A DNA stretch of 13,283 bases, taken from assembly GCA_913049615.1 (NCBI GenBank), contig CAJWZI010000016.1:1-13283 (forward strand). The letters are read 5' to 3'. Position 1 is the stretch's first letter. Every line of letters starts with the position of its first letter. The translations under genes and the position numbers were made by a program. The notes under the pieces were generated by a model that worked only from the letters and a program-made list of their open reading frames with translations, was not told where the DNA came from and searched no databases. Source of the DNA: an uncultured Alphaproteobacteria bacterium. Lineage in GTDB: Bacteria > Pseudomonadota > Alphaproteobacteria > GCA-2731375. Of this stretch, positions 1-6,538 are shown one piece after another.

Positions 1-1
1 A

Positions 2-382
2 AAAGAATGCCGCTCCATTGGTGGTTGTGCGACTGGAGAAGCACGGATATCAGGCGGGTATAACTTACCGGCTCAACATGTGATCCACGCCGTGGGACCC
101 ATTTGGCGCGGCGGTGGATCAAACGAAGCCTTGCTTTTGGCCGGATGCTATCGTCATTGTTACTGCCTGGCGGATCAAGCAGGTCTGCTTTCCTTAGCTT
201 TTCCCGCTATTTCGACGGGCATATTCGGCTATCCCGTCGAACAGGCAGCAGAAATTGCCCTCGGAGAGGCGAGGTCCTATTCAGAGAATCCGGGTGGCCT
301 ACTACGAATAGTATTTTGTTGTTTTGGCAACGAAGTCACAAACGTCTACCGTCGGCTTTATGATGAATTTCCTTCAAACTGA
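2..382 (+). CDS. Macro-domain protein (ADP-ribose / O-acetyl-ADP-ribose hydrolase family), 5'-truncated by window edge
   Basis: The reading frame is open from the left edge to TGA at 380-382, giving about 126 C-terminal residues. The missing N-terminus should hold the first ligand loop with its conserved Asn. The visible part matches the MacroD/YmdB-type core: an ECR...TGEA...GGYNLPA stretch, VIHAVGPIW, and the phosphate-binding loop FPAISTGIFGYP at about residues 61-72 of the visible part. Members of this family bind ADP-ribose and remove O-acetyl or mono-ADP-ribosyl groups in the cytoplasm. The last 23 bases overlap the likely start of the next gene at 360, so the two are probably co-transcribed and translationally coupled. 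The family call is firm. The exact substrate, and whether it acts on ADP-ribosylated protein, RNA or a metabolite, cannot be read from the sequence. Confidence 0.9.
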   Translation, partial: KECRSIGGCATGEARISGGYNLPAQHVIHAVGPIWRGGGSNEALLLAGCYRHCYCLADQAGLLSLAFPAISTGIFGYPVEQAAEIALGEARSYSENPGGLLRIVFCCFGNEVTNVYRRLYDEFPSN

Positions 383-2060
383 TGTCCTGGTCATCGGAGC
401 AGGAGGGGCCGGTATGTACGCCGCCATCACCGCTGCCGAAGCGGGCGTCAGCATCCTGCTACTGGATAAGAGCGTGGTGGGACGGTCGGGGGCCACGATA
501 ATGGCGCAGATGACGGTTGCGGCGGCGATCGGCGAACCGGAGCAGGATCATTGGCGCTTTCACTTGGCGGATACAATCACTGCTGGTCGAGGGCTGGTGG
601 ATGAGCCTCTGGCCCAAATTTTGTGCCAATCGGCACCAGATCGAATTCGACAGATGGATGATTGGGGCGTGGGGTGGGCTCGTGACAGGGAACGCGGTAA
701 CCGCATTACCCAGGCCCATGCGCCAGGCCACGACCGTAATCGCTGTGTCTATGTTGATTTCTTGAACACAGGCCCAGCCACCGCGAGAACTTTGCGCAAT
801 AAGACGCGCCAGTATAATAATATTCGACGGCTCTCTGACCTGATGGTCATAGACCTGGTGGTTCAAGACGGACGGGCACTGGGCGCTGTAGCTCTGCATC
901 TCGAAACCGGCCAGGCGGTGACAATCGCCGCCGGTGCTACGGTGATCGCCACCGGAGGATTGACGGGGCTGTATCACCGCAATTCTGCCTCCGCTAATAT
1001 GGGTGGGGACGGTTTTGCCATGGCTCTGCGTGCCGGGGCGGAACTGATCGATATGGAATTCGTGCAGTTCTTCCCCATCGGTCATCTTGCCCCCCGTCTG
1101 ATCGGGATGGATCCTATCATGTGGGACCCCTTCCGTTACAAATTAGGTGGCCGCCTGCTGAACGGTGAAATGCAAGAATTCACCCAGAACTATGGTGCGG
1201 CGGAGGACGGTAAGTATCTGGTCACACGCGACACCGCGACCTACGCAATCTTCAAGGAGGTGGAGGCTGGTCGGGGATCGCCTCATGGCGGAGCTTGGTT
1301 ATCCTTTGAGCATATAGCAGAGGCGGATTTACGGACGGCATTTGGTCCCGTGATCGACCGTCTGACCAACAACGGTATCGATTTGACCCGAATGCCCATC
1401 GAAGTTTCCCCCATTGCCCATTATCACATGGGAGGTCTGAGAGTGAACGATGCCCTGGAAACCAACGTAAAAAATCTTTTCGCCGCGGGGGAGGCCGTGG
1501 GTGGGGCAAACGGTGCCAACCGGCTGTCTGGAAACGCCATTACAGAGGCGTTTGTGTTTGGCGAACTGGCTGGACGATCAGCCGCGTCGGCCTCCGAGGA
1601 GGTTAAGGGTGTCAGCGATGCCGCCACACCATTTCTTGCCGTACTAGAAGAAACAGCTCGTCGTCCGGAAGTGGGCGCCAATCCCACTGAAGCTATCGCC
1701 GATTTGCAAGCCATAATGCAACGCGATGTGGGGCCATTCCGCACAAATGAGGGCTTGCGGCGGGCGTTGGCCGCCATCGACCAGATGGCGGCGAACCTGC
1801 CGAGTATGGCCACCGGCGGCTCTTTGGCCTTCAACCAACAGCGGGCTGATTGGTTTGCCCTTCGGAATATGCTGGTCGTGGCCCGCGTGGTCACAACCGC
1901 TGCGCTAGGGCGTACAGAAAGCAGGGGCTCACATCAGCGGGAAGATTTCCCTATATTGGATAACACCTGGACTTGCCACCAGGTTATTACCCAGGATGGC
2001 CATGGCATAAATTTATCCCGCGCCGAAGTGCGCCGGCAGAACAATACAAAGGTAATGTAA
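360..2060 (+). CDS. FAD-dependent oxidoreductase, SdhA/FrdA superfamily, with altered active site
   Basis: This 566-residue flavoprotein has the SdhA/FrdA architecture: a Rossmann FAD motif GAGGAG at residues 13-18, a capping domain, a second FAD segment LFAAGEAVGGANGANRLSGN ending near residue 391, and a C-terminal helical domain with RTESRGSHQREDFP. His354 (AHYHMGG) and Arg388 (GANRL), which bind the substrate carboxylate in fumarate reductases, are kept. However, the EFVQFHPTG motif reads EFVQFFPIG, so His becomes Phe238 and Thr becomes Ile240. The proton-donor Arg motif RGEGG reads YKLGG (260-264), with an Arg one place earlier. The His that binds FAD covalently is Gly (GRSGAT), so the FAD is probably non-covalent. 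I chose ATG 360 (a second ATG follows at 363); a TTG at 324 would extend it into the macro gene. The stop overlaps the next start by one base (TAATG). The electron partner is probably the following 2Fe-2S protein. The family is certain but the substrate is unknown. Confidence 0.9.
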   Translation: MMNFLQTDVLVIGAGGAGMYAAITAAEAGVSILLLDKSVVGRSGATIMAQMTVAAAIGEPEQDHWRFHLADTITAGRGLVDEPLAQILCQSAPDRIRQMDDWGVGWARDRERGNRITQAHAPGHDRNRCVYVDFLNTGPATARTLRNKTRQYNNIRRLSDLMVIDLVVQDGRALGAVALHLETGQAVTIAAGATVIATGGLTGLYHRNSASANMGGDGFAMALRAGAELIDMEFVQFFPIGHLAPRLIGMDPIMWDPFRYKLGGRLLNGEMQEFTQNYGAAEDGKYLVTRDTATYAIFKEVEAGRGSPHGGAWLSFEHIAEADLRTAFGPVIDRLTNNGIDLTRMPIEVSPIAHYHMGGLRVNDALETNVKNLFAAGEAVGGANGANRLSGNAITEAFVFGELAGRSAASASEEVKGVSDAATPFLAVLEETARRPEVGANPTEAIADLQAIMQRDVGPFRTNEGLRRALAAIDQMAANLPSMATGGSLAFNQQRADWFALRNMLVVARVVTTAALGRTESRGSHQREDFPILDNTWTCHQVITQDGHGINLSRAEVRRQNNTKVM

Positions 2061-2410
2061 TGTCCGAGCGGTTGACGGCAATTTTGAAAATCCGTCGCGG
2101 CGTTTTTGGCGACCCCATCCGGTACGACAAATTCTGTTTTGAATTTGAACCCGGCCAGTCGGTGTTGGACGCCTTACGCGGTATCAAGCGCACGACCGAT
2201 GGCACCCTGGCCGTGCGCTATTCTTGCATCAATGCCAATGCCTGCAAGGAATGCGTCATGCGTATCGATGGTGAGACCAGATACGCCTGCACCACACCTA
2301 TCTCGGCGGGCGAAATGCTGATTGAACCTTTACCCAACAAACGTCTGATCCGCGATCTGGTCACTGACACTCTGCCTCCCGACGAGCGACTGGATCTTGG
2401 AGCGGCATAG
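2060..2410 (+). CDS. Single-domain [2Fe-2S] protein, SdhB/FrdB N-terminal type
   Basis: This 116-residue protein begins MSERLTAILKI and resembles only the N-terminal plant-ferredoxin-like domain (Fer2_3) of succinate dehydrogenase/fumarate reductase iron-sulfur subunits. The cluster ligands are in YSCINANACKECVMRIDG plus a later YAC. The spacing is C-x5-C-x2-C-x11-C, at residues 56, 62, 65 and 77, one residue longer in the first loop than the usual C-x4-C-x2-C. Normal SdhB is about 230-260 residues and adds a C-terminal domain with [4Fe-4S] and [3Fe-4S] clusters, which is absent here with no sign of a frameshift. ATG 2060 overlaps the upstream stop as TAATG, and AAAGG at 2048-2052 serves as the ribosome-binding site. 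The protein is probably a one-cluster electron carrier dedicated to the flavoprotein. No membrane-anchor subunit is nearby. Confidence 0.88.
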   Translation: MSERLTAILKIRRGVFGDPIRYDKFCFEFEPGQSVLDALRGIKRTTDGTLAVRYSCINANACKECVMRIDGETRYACTTPISAGEMLIEPLPNKRLIRDLVTDTLPPDERLDLGAA

Positions 2411-2436
2411 CCGCGTTCGTACTGATGCCGGTTGTC

Positions 2437-3831
2437 CTATCCAAACCATAGGCGGGGGCGGATGAGGGTGAGGAAGAGACAAAGCAGCAGACCAATACCG
2501 GCTATGAAAAACGTGTAGCGATAGGCGAGCAGGAAGGCGTCCAGTGCGTTCGTATCGTTGCCGCCTAAGACCTCTCGCAGTTCCGCAAAGATCAGAGATA
2601 GGCAGGTTGCGCCTAAAATCACTCCGATGGTGCGGGAGACCTGTACCAGGCTGCCGGCAACACCACGATCGCGCACATCAAGGCGCTGCGCTGCGACGTC
2701 CAAAATGCAAAGTTGGAATAGTCCTAGGCCCAGGCCTTGAATGAACATCGGGATGGCCATGGTGGTAAAATTCACGTTTTGGGTCCATGTGCCCATTGCT
2801 ATGGTTGCCAAGGCCACCAAAAAGGAGCTTAACAGGGCAATTGGGCTGGCGTTAATTGATACCCGCCGCCAGCTTAACAACCAGCCACCTATGGGGGCGG
2901 CGACCACTTGGCCTACGGCAGATACGGCAAGAATAATGCCGCCGGCGCCTAAACCGAATCCCGTTGCTCGTACTAGGAAATAGGGCACGATTAGATAGGG
3001 CGCAAACCCTACCAGCATGACCAGGCCATTGAAGACGTTCAGGACCGTAAAATCCCACTGGCCGAAGGCGACCACGGGGATAATTGGTTCCTCTGAACGG
3101 ACTTCGCGCCAGACAAAAAATACCAGCGCAGCAATGCCCGCTATTCCAATTGAGATGCCATAGCCACCCTGGCCAGTTATATGATTGAGCGCCAGCATGA
3201 GAGCTCCAAGGCCAAACGCTAACAGCAATCCGCCCAGAAAATCGAATTTACCTGTTCTCCGTTCTGCCTGTCGGTCGGGCAGCCAGGGCAGGGTTATTAA
3301 TGCAGCTAACGAGATTGGCAAGCGGAACCAGAAGACGGCTTCCCATCCCCAGATCTGAACCATAAATCCGCCAAGGAACGGGCCGACTGCAGCGCCTATC
3401 CCGAACATCATGGTATAGGCACCCAGAACCCGCGCACGGCTGCTTTCCGGAAAGAGTGCTGTCGCAAGAGCGGGACCACAACTCAAAACGAGAGCCGCGC
3501 CGATCCCTTGCAACAACCGCGCAAGTAGCAGCCAGTGAAAGGCTGGAGCCAAAGCACACGCGGTGAATGCGACAGCTGAAAGGGCCAGACCAATCAGAAA
3601 TATGCGCCTATGCCCAAACATATCCCCTAGTTTGCCGAACACCAGCATCAGGGCGGCGTAGGTCAATACGTAAGACAGCACCACCCATTGAATATCTGAG
3701 ATGGCAATAGAGAAATCGGTCGTGATGTCTGGGAAAGCGATATTAACGGCTCTATCCAAGGGCACGATCAAGGTGCCCAAGCCGATAACCAACATGCCCG
3801 CTAGGGCAGACCCTTGACCCGGTAGTTTCAA
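2437..3831 (-). CDS. MFS transporter, DHA2-like, about 14 TM segments
   Basis: This integral membrane protein has about 464 residues and fourteen hydrophobic segments by eye, the count of the drug:H+ antiporter-2 group. It has the cytoplasmic loop 2-3 motif A (GKLGDMFGHRR) and an antiporter motif C-like segment GAAVGPFLGG in TM5. The usual LDxTIVNVALP of TM1 reads LDRAVNIAFP, keeping the Asp. It probably exports a small organic molecule by proton exchange; the substrate is unknown. I prefer the TTG start at 3831: it lies 3 bases after an AAAGGCGG ribosome-binding-like stretch and overlaps the stop of the 71-residue ORF upstream as TTGA. The frame is open to another TTG at 3885 (482 residues) that has no Shine-Dalgarno sequence. 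The next ATG in frame is about 3795, already inside TM1. The gene ends 26 bp from the end of the convergent 2Fe-2S gene. Confidence 0.85.
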   Translation of the reverse strand: MKLPGQGSALAGMLVIGLGTLIVPLDRAVNIAFPDITTDFSIAISDIQWVVLSYVLTYAALMLVFGKLGDMFGHRRIFLIGLALSAVAFTACALAPAFHWLLLARLLQGIGAALVLSCGPALATALFPESSRARVLGAYTMMFGIGAAVGPFLGGFMVQIWGWEAVFWFRLPISLAALITLPWLPDRQAERRTGKFDFLGGLLLAFGLGALMLALNHITGQGGYGISIGIAGIAALVFFVWREVRSEEPIIPVVAFGQWDFTVLNVFNGLVMLVGFAPYLIVPYFLVRATGFGLGAGGIILAVSAVGQVVAAPIGGWLLSWRRVSINASPIALLSSFLVALATIAMGTWTQNVNFTTMAIPMFIQGLGLGLFQLCILDVAAQRLDVRDRGVAGSLVQVSRTIGVILGATCLSLIFAELREVLGGNDTNALDAFLLAYRYTFFIAGIGLLLCLFLTLIRPRLWFG

Positions 3832-4043
3832 TAGACCGCCTTTAAATCCGAAACTTCGCTGGTGACTGACCCTTGTTTCACGCAACTTGCCAAAGTGACA
3901 AGATATTCATCGCACCTAGCATTAGGATTACTGGTTAACAGGGCTTTCATTCCCTTGGAATTCTTAACCAAGTCAAGTGGCGATCCCCGCTGACCCATGG
4001 TCTGGGTGACCTGGCTCACCAGCTCCCGTGCTGGCGTGACCAT
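3828..4043 (-). CDS. Small ORF of unknown function, 71 aa, between dehydrogenase and transporter
   Basis: This ORF runs from an ATG at 4043-4041, immediately after the TAA stop of the hydroxyacid dehydrogenase, to TGA at 3830-3828, which overlaps the preferred TTG start of the MFS gene. It fills the space between two genes on the same strand exactly, which supports it being translated. The protein begins MVTPARELVSQVTQ, is polar and mostly soluble-looking, has two Cys residues (about 44 and 53), no membrane segment and no signal peptide. I do not recognise a family. Codon third positions are GC-rich in the first third and less so later, so a decayed remnant of a longer gene or a non-coding spacer with a chance frame cannot be excluded. 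Ribosome-binding support is weak (GAAG a few bases before the start). Confidence 0.4.
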   Translation of the reverse strand: MVTPARELVSQVTQTMGQRGSPLDLVKNSKGMKALLTSNPNARCDEYLVTLASCVKQGSVTSEVSDLKAVY

Positions 4044-5012
4044 TTACTTCAGAACTTCCGGGTTGATGACATTCGCCGGATCCAGCTTGCCATCAAAACA
4101 ATCCACCACATTTTGAGCCGCGATCTGACCCATACGAAAAACCGACTCCTGCGTCACTCCGGCAGAATGAGGGCTGACAATAATATTCTCCAATTGGAAG
4201 AGGGGATTGTCATTGGTTGCCGGTTCCACCACGAATGGATCAATCCCGGCACCGGCGATGCCTTTGGATTTCAGGATATCATAAAGCGCCCCTTCGTCGA
4301 CGATGCCACCGCGCGCCGTATTGACCACAAAGGCTGTTTCCTTCATGGCAGTTAATTCGGCGGCAGCCACCATGCCGTTGGTTTCTTCGTTCTTCATGCA
4401 GTTGATAGACAGAAAGTCGATCTCCCCCAAATTTGCCCGCCAGTCATCGACCGGCGTAGCCCCGGCGGTACGAATTCCGTCTTGCACCACGTAAGGGTCG
4501 TGCACCATTACATCCATTTCCATCGCTACCAACCGATTAACCAGGCGGCGGCCGATCTTGCCAAAGCCTAAAACCATCGCCGTACGCCCCGCCAGATCGA
4601 AGGCCGGCAAATCCCAACGCACGGCCCAGTTACCCTTACGGGTTTCCCGGTCGTAGGGGATGGCCTGTTTGGCGAGGGCCAGCATAAAAAACAGCGCGTG
4701 TTCGGCGACGGTCACGGAGTTTGCGATGCCCGCTATAGTTAGGGGAATACCTGCCTTGGTCAGTGCAGGCACGTCGACCGCATCATATCCCACCCCAAAG
4801 CGGGAAGCGATTTTCAGCTTGTCCCCCGCTTCAATCAGTCGCGGAGTTAACGGGGCAATGCCCAAGATCACCGCATCATAATTGCCGATGTGCTGATGGA
4901 TATTGTCTTCACTAAGCTCGGTAAAGCGCTCCAATTCAATATCATCCCGTCCGTCGAACACGGACTTCAGGCCATCGCTGATCGCCAACTGCACCATGAC
5001 GCGTTTTGCCAT
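4044..5012 (-). CDS. D-isomer-specific 2-hydroxyacid dehydrogenase (phosphoglycerate dehydrogenase-like)
   Basis: This cytoplasmic NAD(P)-dependent enzyme has 322 residues, the length of glycerate, hydroxypyruvate or lactate-type D-2-hydroxyacid dehydrogenases without a regulatory ACT domain. The nucleotide-binding fold spans roughly residues 100-285, with GFGKIG at 149-154. The catalytic set is complete: Arg234 in NTARGGIVDEGAL, Glu263 in FVVEP and His282 in SPHSAG. Such enzymes reduce 2-oxoacids to D-2-hydroxyacids or the reverse. An acid after the second beta strand (HDPY, residues 171-174) hints at NAD rather than NADP. The ATG at 5012 is preceded by AAAGAGA about 7 bases upstream. It is the first gene of a minus-strand set that continues into the 71-residue ORF and an MFS exporter, so an organic-acid substrate is plausible. 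The specific substrate is not determinable. Confidence 0.92.
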   Translation of the reverse strand: MAKRVMVQLAISDGLKSVFDGRDDIELERFTELSEDNIHQHIGNYDAVILGIAPLTPRLIEAGDKLKIASRFGVGYDAVDVPALTKAGIPLTIAGIANSVTVAEHALFFMLALAKQAIPYDRETRKGNWAVRWDLPAFDLAGRTAMVLGFGKIGRRLVNRLVAMEMDVMVHDPYVVQDGIRTAGATPVDDWRANLGEIDFLSINCMKNEETNGMVAAAELTAMKETAFVVNTARGGIVDEGALYDILKSKGIAGAGIDPFVVEPATNDNPLFQLENIIVSPHSAGVTQESVFRMGQIAAQNVVDCFDGKLDPANVINPEVLK

Positions 5013-5427
5013 TTTTTTCTCTTTACGTTTCCAGTTGATATTGCTGCATCACTTCTACTCCGATACTCAGTGATTGCCCAGGGCTCCCGCTGGACCTAAG
5101 TTTCAAGGCCTGGTGGTGAGGGTTGCAGGATAGCCGCACTGAGTTAGAAGTAATGACGGATCAGCTCGCCGAACACAAATTACTATCAAGAATGAAGGCA
5201 CTGAGATTTCTATCGCCATGGTGCGCCGCACTAATTTTTCAGCTTTTCCGCAACCAAAGATGGTTTGCCATTTGATCTCCTGAGGGCCTCAGCGCCCAAT
5301 GAGGATCTTCTCTTCGAAGAGCGGGTCACTGCCTACCTGGTGAGCAGATTGACACACCTTGCTCATTGTCACCACGCGAACGGTAAAATATCATCACCTC
5401 GGTTCAGAAATTCGGCTAGTAACTGAC
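5013..5427 (+). other. Divergent intergenic region with palindromes; no gene recognised
   Basis: This 415-bp gap separates the divergent hydroxyacid dehydrogenase and epoxide-hydrolase-like genes and should hold both promoters. I see inverted repeats rather than a gene: CTGAGG-g-CCTCAG at 5280-5292, the perfect 12-bp palindrome CTCTTCGAAGAG at 5310-5321, and TGAGCA/TGCTCA arms 13 bases apart at 5341-5365. A bulged repeat GCAACCA...TGGTTTGC lies at about 5250-5268. No convincing -35/-10 pair was found on either strand. A 40-codon frame at 5153-5275 has no recognisable product. Confidence 0.5.
5310..5321. promoter_or_regulatory. 12-bp perfect palindrome, possible operator
   Basis: CTCTTCGAAGAG is its own reverse complement. 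It lies about 107 bp before the hydrolase start and 300 bp before the divergent dehydrogenase start. A second dyad, CTGAGG-g-CCTCAG at 5280-5292, is centred about 30 bp upstream, close to three helical turns. The position in a divergent promoter region fits a dimeric repressor or activator site, but no regulator gene is in the window and the role is inferred. Confidence 0.35.
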
Positions 5428-6348
5428 ATGGAATTGAAGAATATTGAAGCAGGTGTCTTGAACGTTGTGTATGAAGAATGGGGTCCTGCTGTTGGCGAGC
5501 CGGTCTGTCTTTTACATGGTTTTCCCTATGACGTCCGGGCATATGAGGAGGTCGCACCGCGCCTGGCTGAGTTCGGTTGCCGGGTAATTGTACCTTATTT
5601 GCGCGGCTATGGGCCGACACGTTTTCTGTCCCCTGATACGCCCCGATCTGGCGAGCAAGCTGTTCTGGGCAATGACCTACTGACGTTGCTGGATGCCCTG
5701 GAAATCGAAGCCGCTGTCCTAGGTGGATATGATTGGGGTGGACGGGCCGCCTGCATTGTTGCTGCCTTGTGGCCGGAACGAGTTAAAGGTCTAGTCAGTT
5801 GTAACGGCTACAATATCCAGAATATCGCAACTTCTAGCCGGCCTGCCGCACCTGAATTGGAGTATAAATTCTGGTATCAGTATTATTTCCATAGCGAGCG
5901 GGGTCGCGCGGGCCTGGACGCCAATCGGCATCCCTATTGCAAACTGTTGTGGCGGCTGTGGTCGCCCAACTGGGATTTTGGCGATGCCGCCTATGACCGC
6001 ACGGCCAAGTCCTTCGAAAACCCGGATTTCGTCGACGTAGTGATCCATTCATACCGTCACCGCTACGGTCTGGTACCTGGCGACCCTGCCGTCGCCGATA
6101 TTGAAGCTCGCTTGGCCACACGTATCCTGATTTCAGTTCCCACTGTGGCCATGGATGGCGGTGGCGACGGCGTCGTTGGTGAGAACGGCTGTGTGGGTCA
6201 TGAACGTTTCTTCACCGGCCCTTATCGTCGCCAAGTGATCCCTAGTGTGGGTCACAACCTGCCTCAGGAAGCCCCAGCAGAATTCTCCAAGGCAATTTTG
6301 TCATTGGTTGGACCGACGTCACGGTGGACCGTTCAACCCTCAACCTAG
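5428..6348 (+). CDS. Alpha/beta hydrolase, epoxide hydrolase-like (Asp nucleophile)
   Basis: This soluble enzyme has 306 residues. The oxyanion-hole motif HGFP is at 30-33. The nucleophile elbow GGYDWGG places Asp102 where esterases have Ser, as in epoxide hydrolases, haloalkane dehalogenases and fluoroacetate dehalogenases. Asp243 or Asp247 (AMDGGGD) is the likely acid and His276 (SVGHNLPQEAP) the base. A cap region rich in Tyr and Trp lies at about 130-215, including WYQYYF at 149-154; Tyr residues there polarise the epoxide in true epoxide hydrolases. The likely role is opening of an epoxide to a diol, or C-halogen hydrolysis. The ATG at 5428 gives the normal family length; the frame is also open to a TTG at 5359, adding 23 residues without homology or a ribosome-binding site. 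It is monocistronic, facing the GMC gene tail to tail. The class is well supported; the substrate is unknown. Confidence 0.88.
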   Translation: MELKNIEAGVLNVVYEEWGPAVGEPVCLLHGFPYDVRAYEEVAPRLAEFGCRVIVPYLRGYGPTRFLSPDTPRSGEQAVLGNDLLTLLDALEIEAAVLGGYDWGGRAACIVAALWPERVKGLVSCNGYNIQNIATSSRPAAPELEYKFWYQYYFHSERGRAGLDANRHPYCKLLWRLWSPNWDFGDAAYDRTAKSFENPDFVDVVIHSYRHRYGLVPGDPAVADIEARLATRILISVPTVAMDGGGDGVVGENGCVGHERFFTGPYRRQVIPSVGHNLPQEAPAEFSKAILSLVGPTSRWTVQPST

Positions 6349-6538
6349 TCGAAACAAATGTCCTTGATATCGTCGGGAAAGATTGGGAACGGAAATCACA
6401 ACATATTCCGGAAATTCGATTTTTCTGGCGTCACCGTCAGCTTGAAGCGCCTCGCCCGGCAATAGGTATGAATCATGGACAAGGCCCGCTTCGAATATCC
6501 TTTGGTGTAGAATTGATATGTGGTCTTAGCGGCTATTG

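Noticed and set aside
459..1085. 208-codon open frame on the minus strand inside the flavoprotein gene
   Set aside because: It is antisense to a clearly recognisable flavoprotein, and its translation has no family motif; it is explained by codon bias of the real gene.
5153..5275. 40-codon plus-strand ORF in the divergent gap
   Set aside because: It has no ribosome-binding site, no recognisable product, and overlaps probable regulatory DNA.
5349..5378. Perfect TTGACA as a -35 element for the epoxide-hydrolase-like gene
   Set aside because: No acceptable -10 element occurs 16-18 bases downstream; the nearest (TAAAAT) is 29 bases away.
6349..6538. Search for a terminator or small RNA between the converging hydrolase and GMC genes
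   Set aside because: I found no stable stem with a T-run and no RNA-gene features; open frames there are extensions of the neighbours' shadows.
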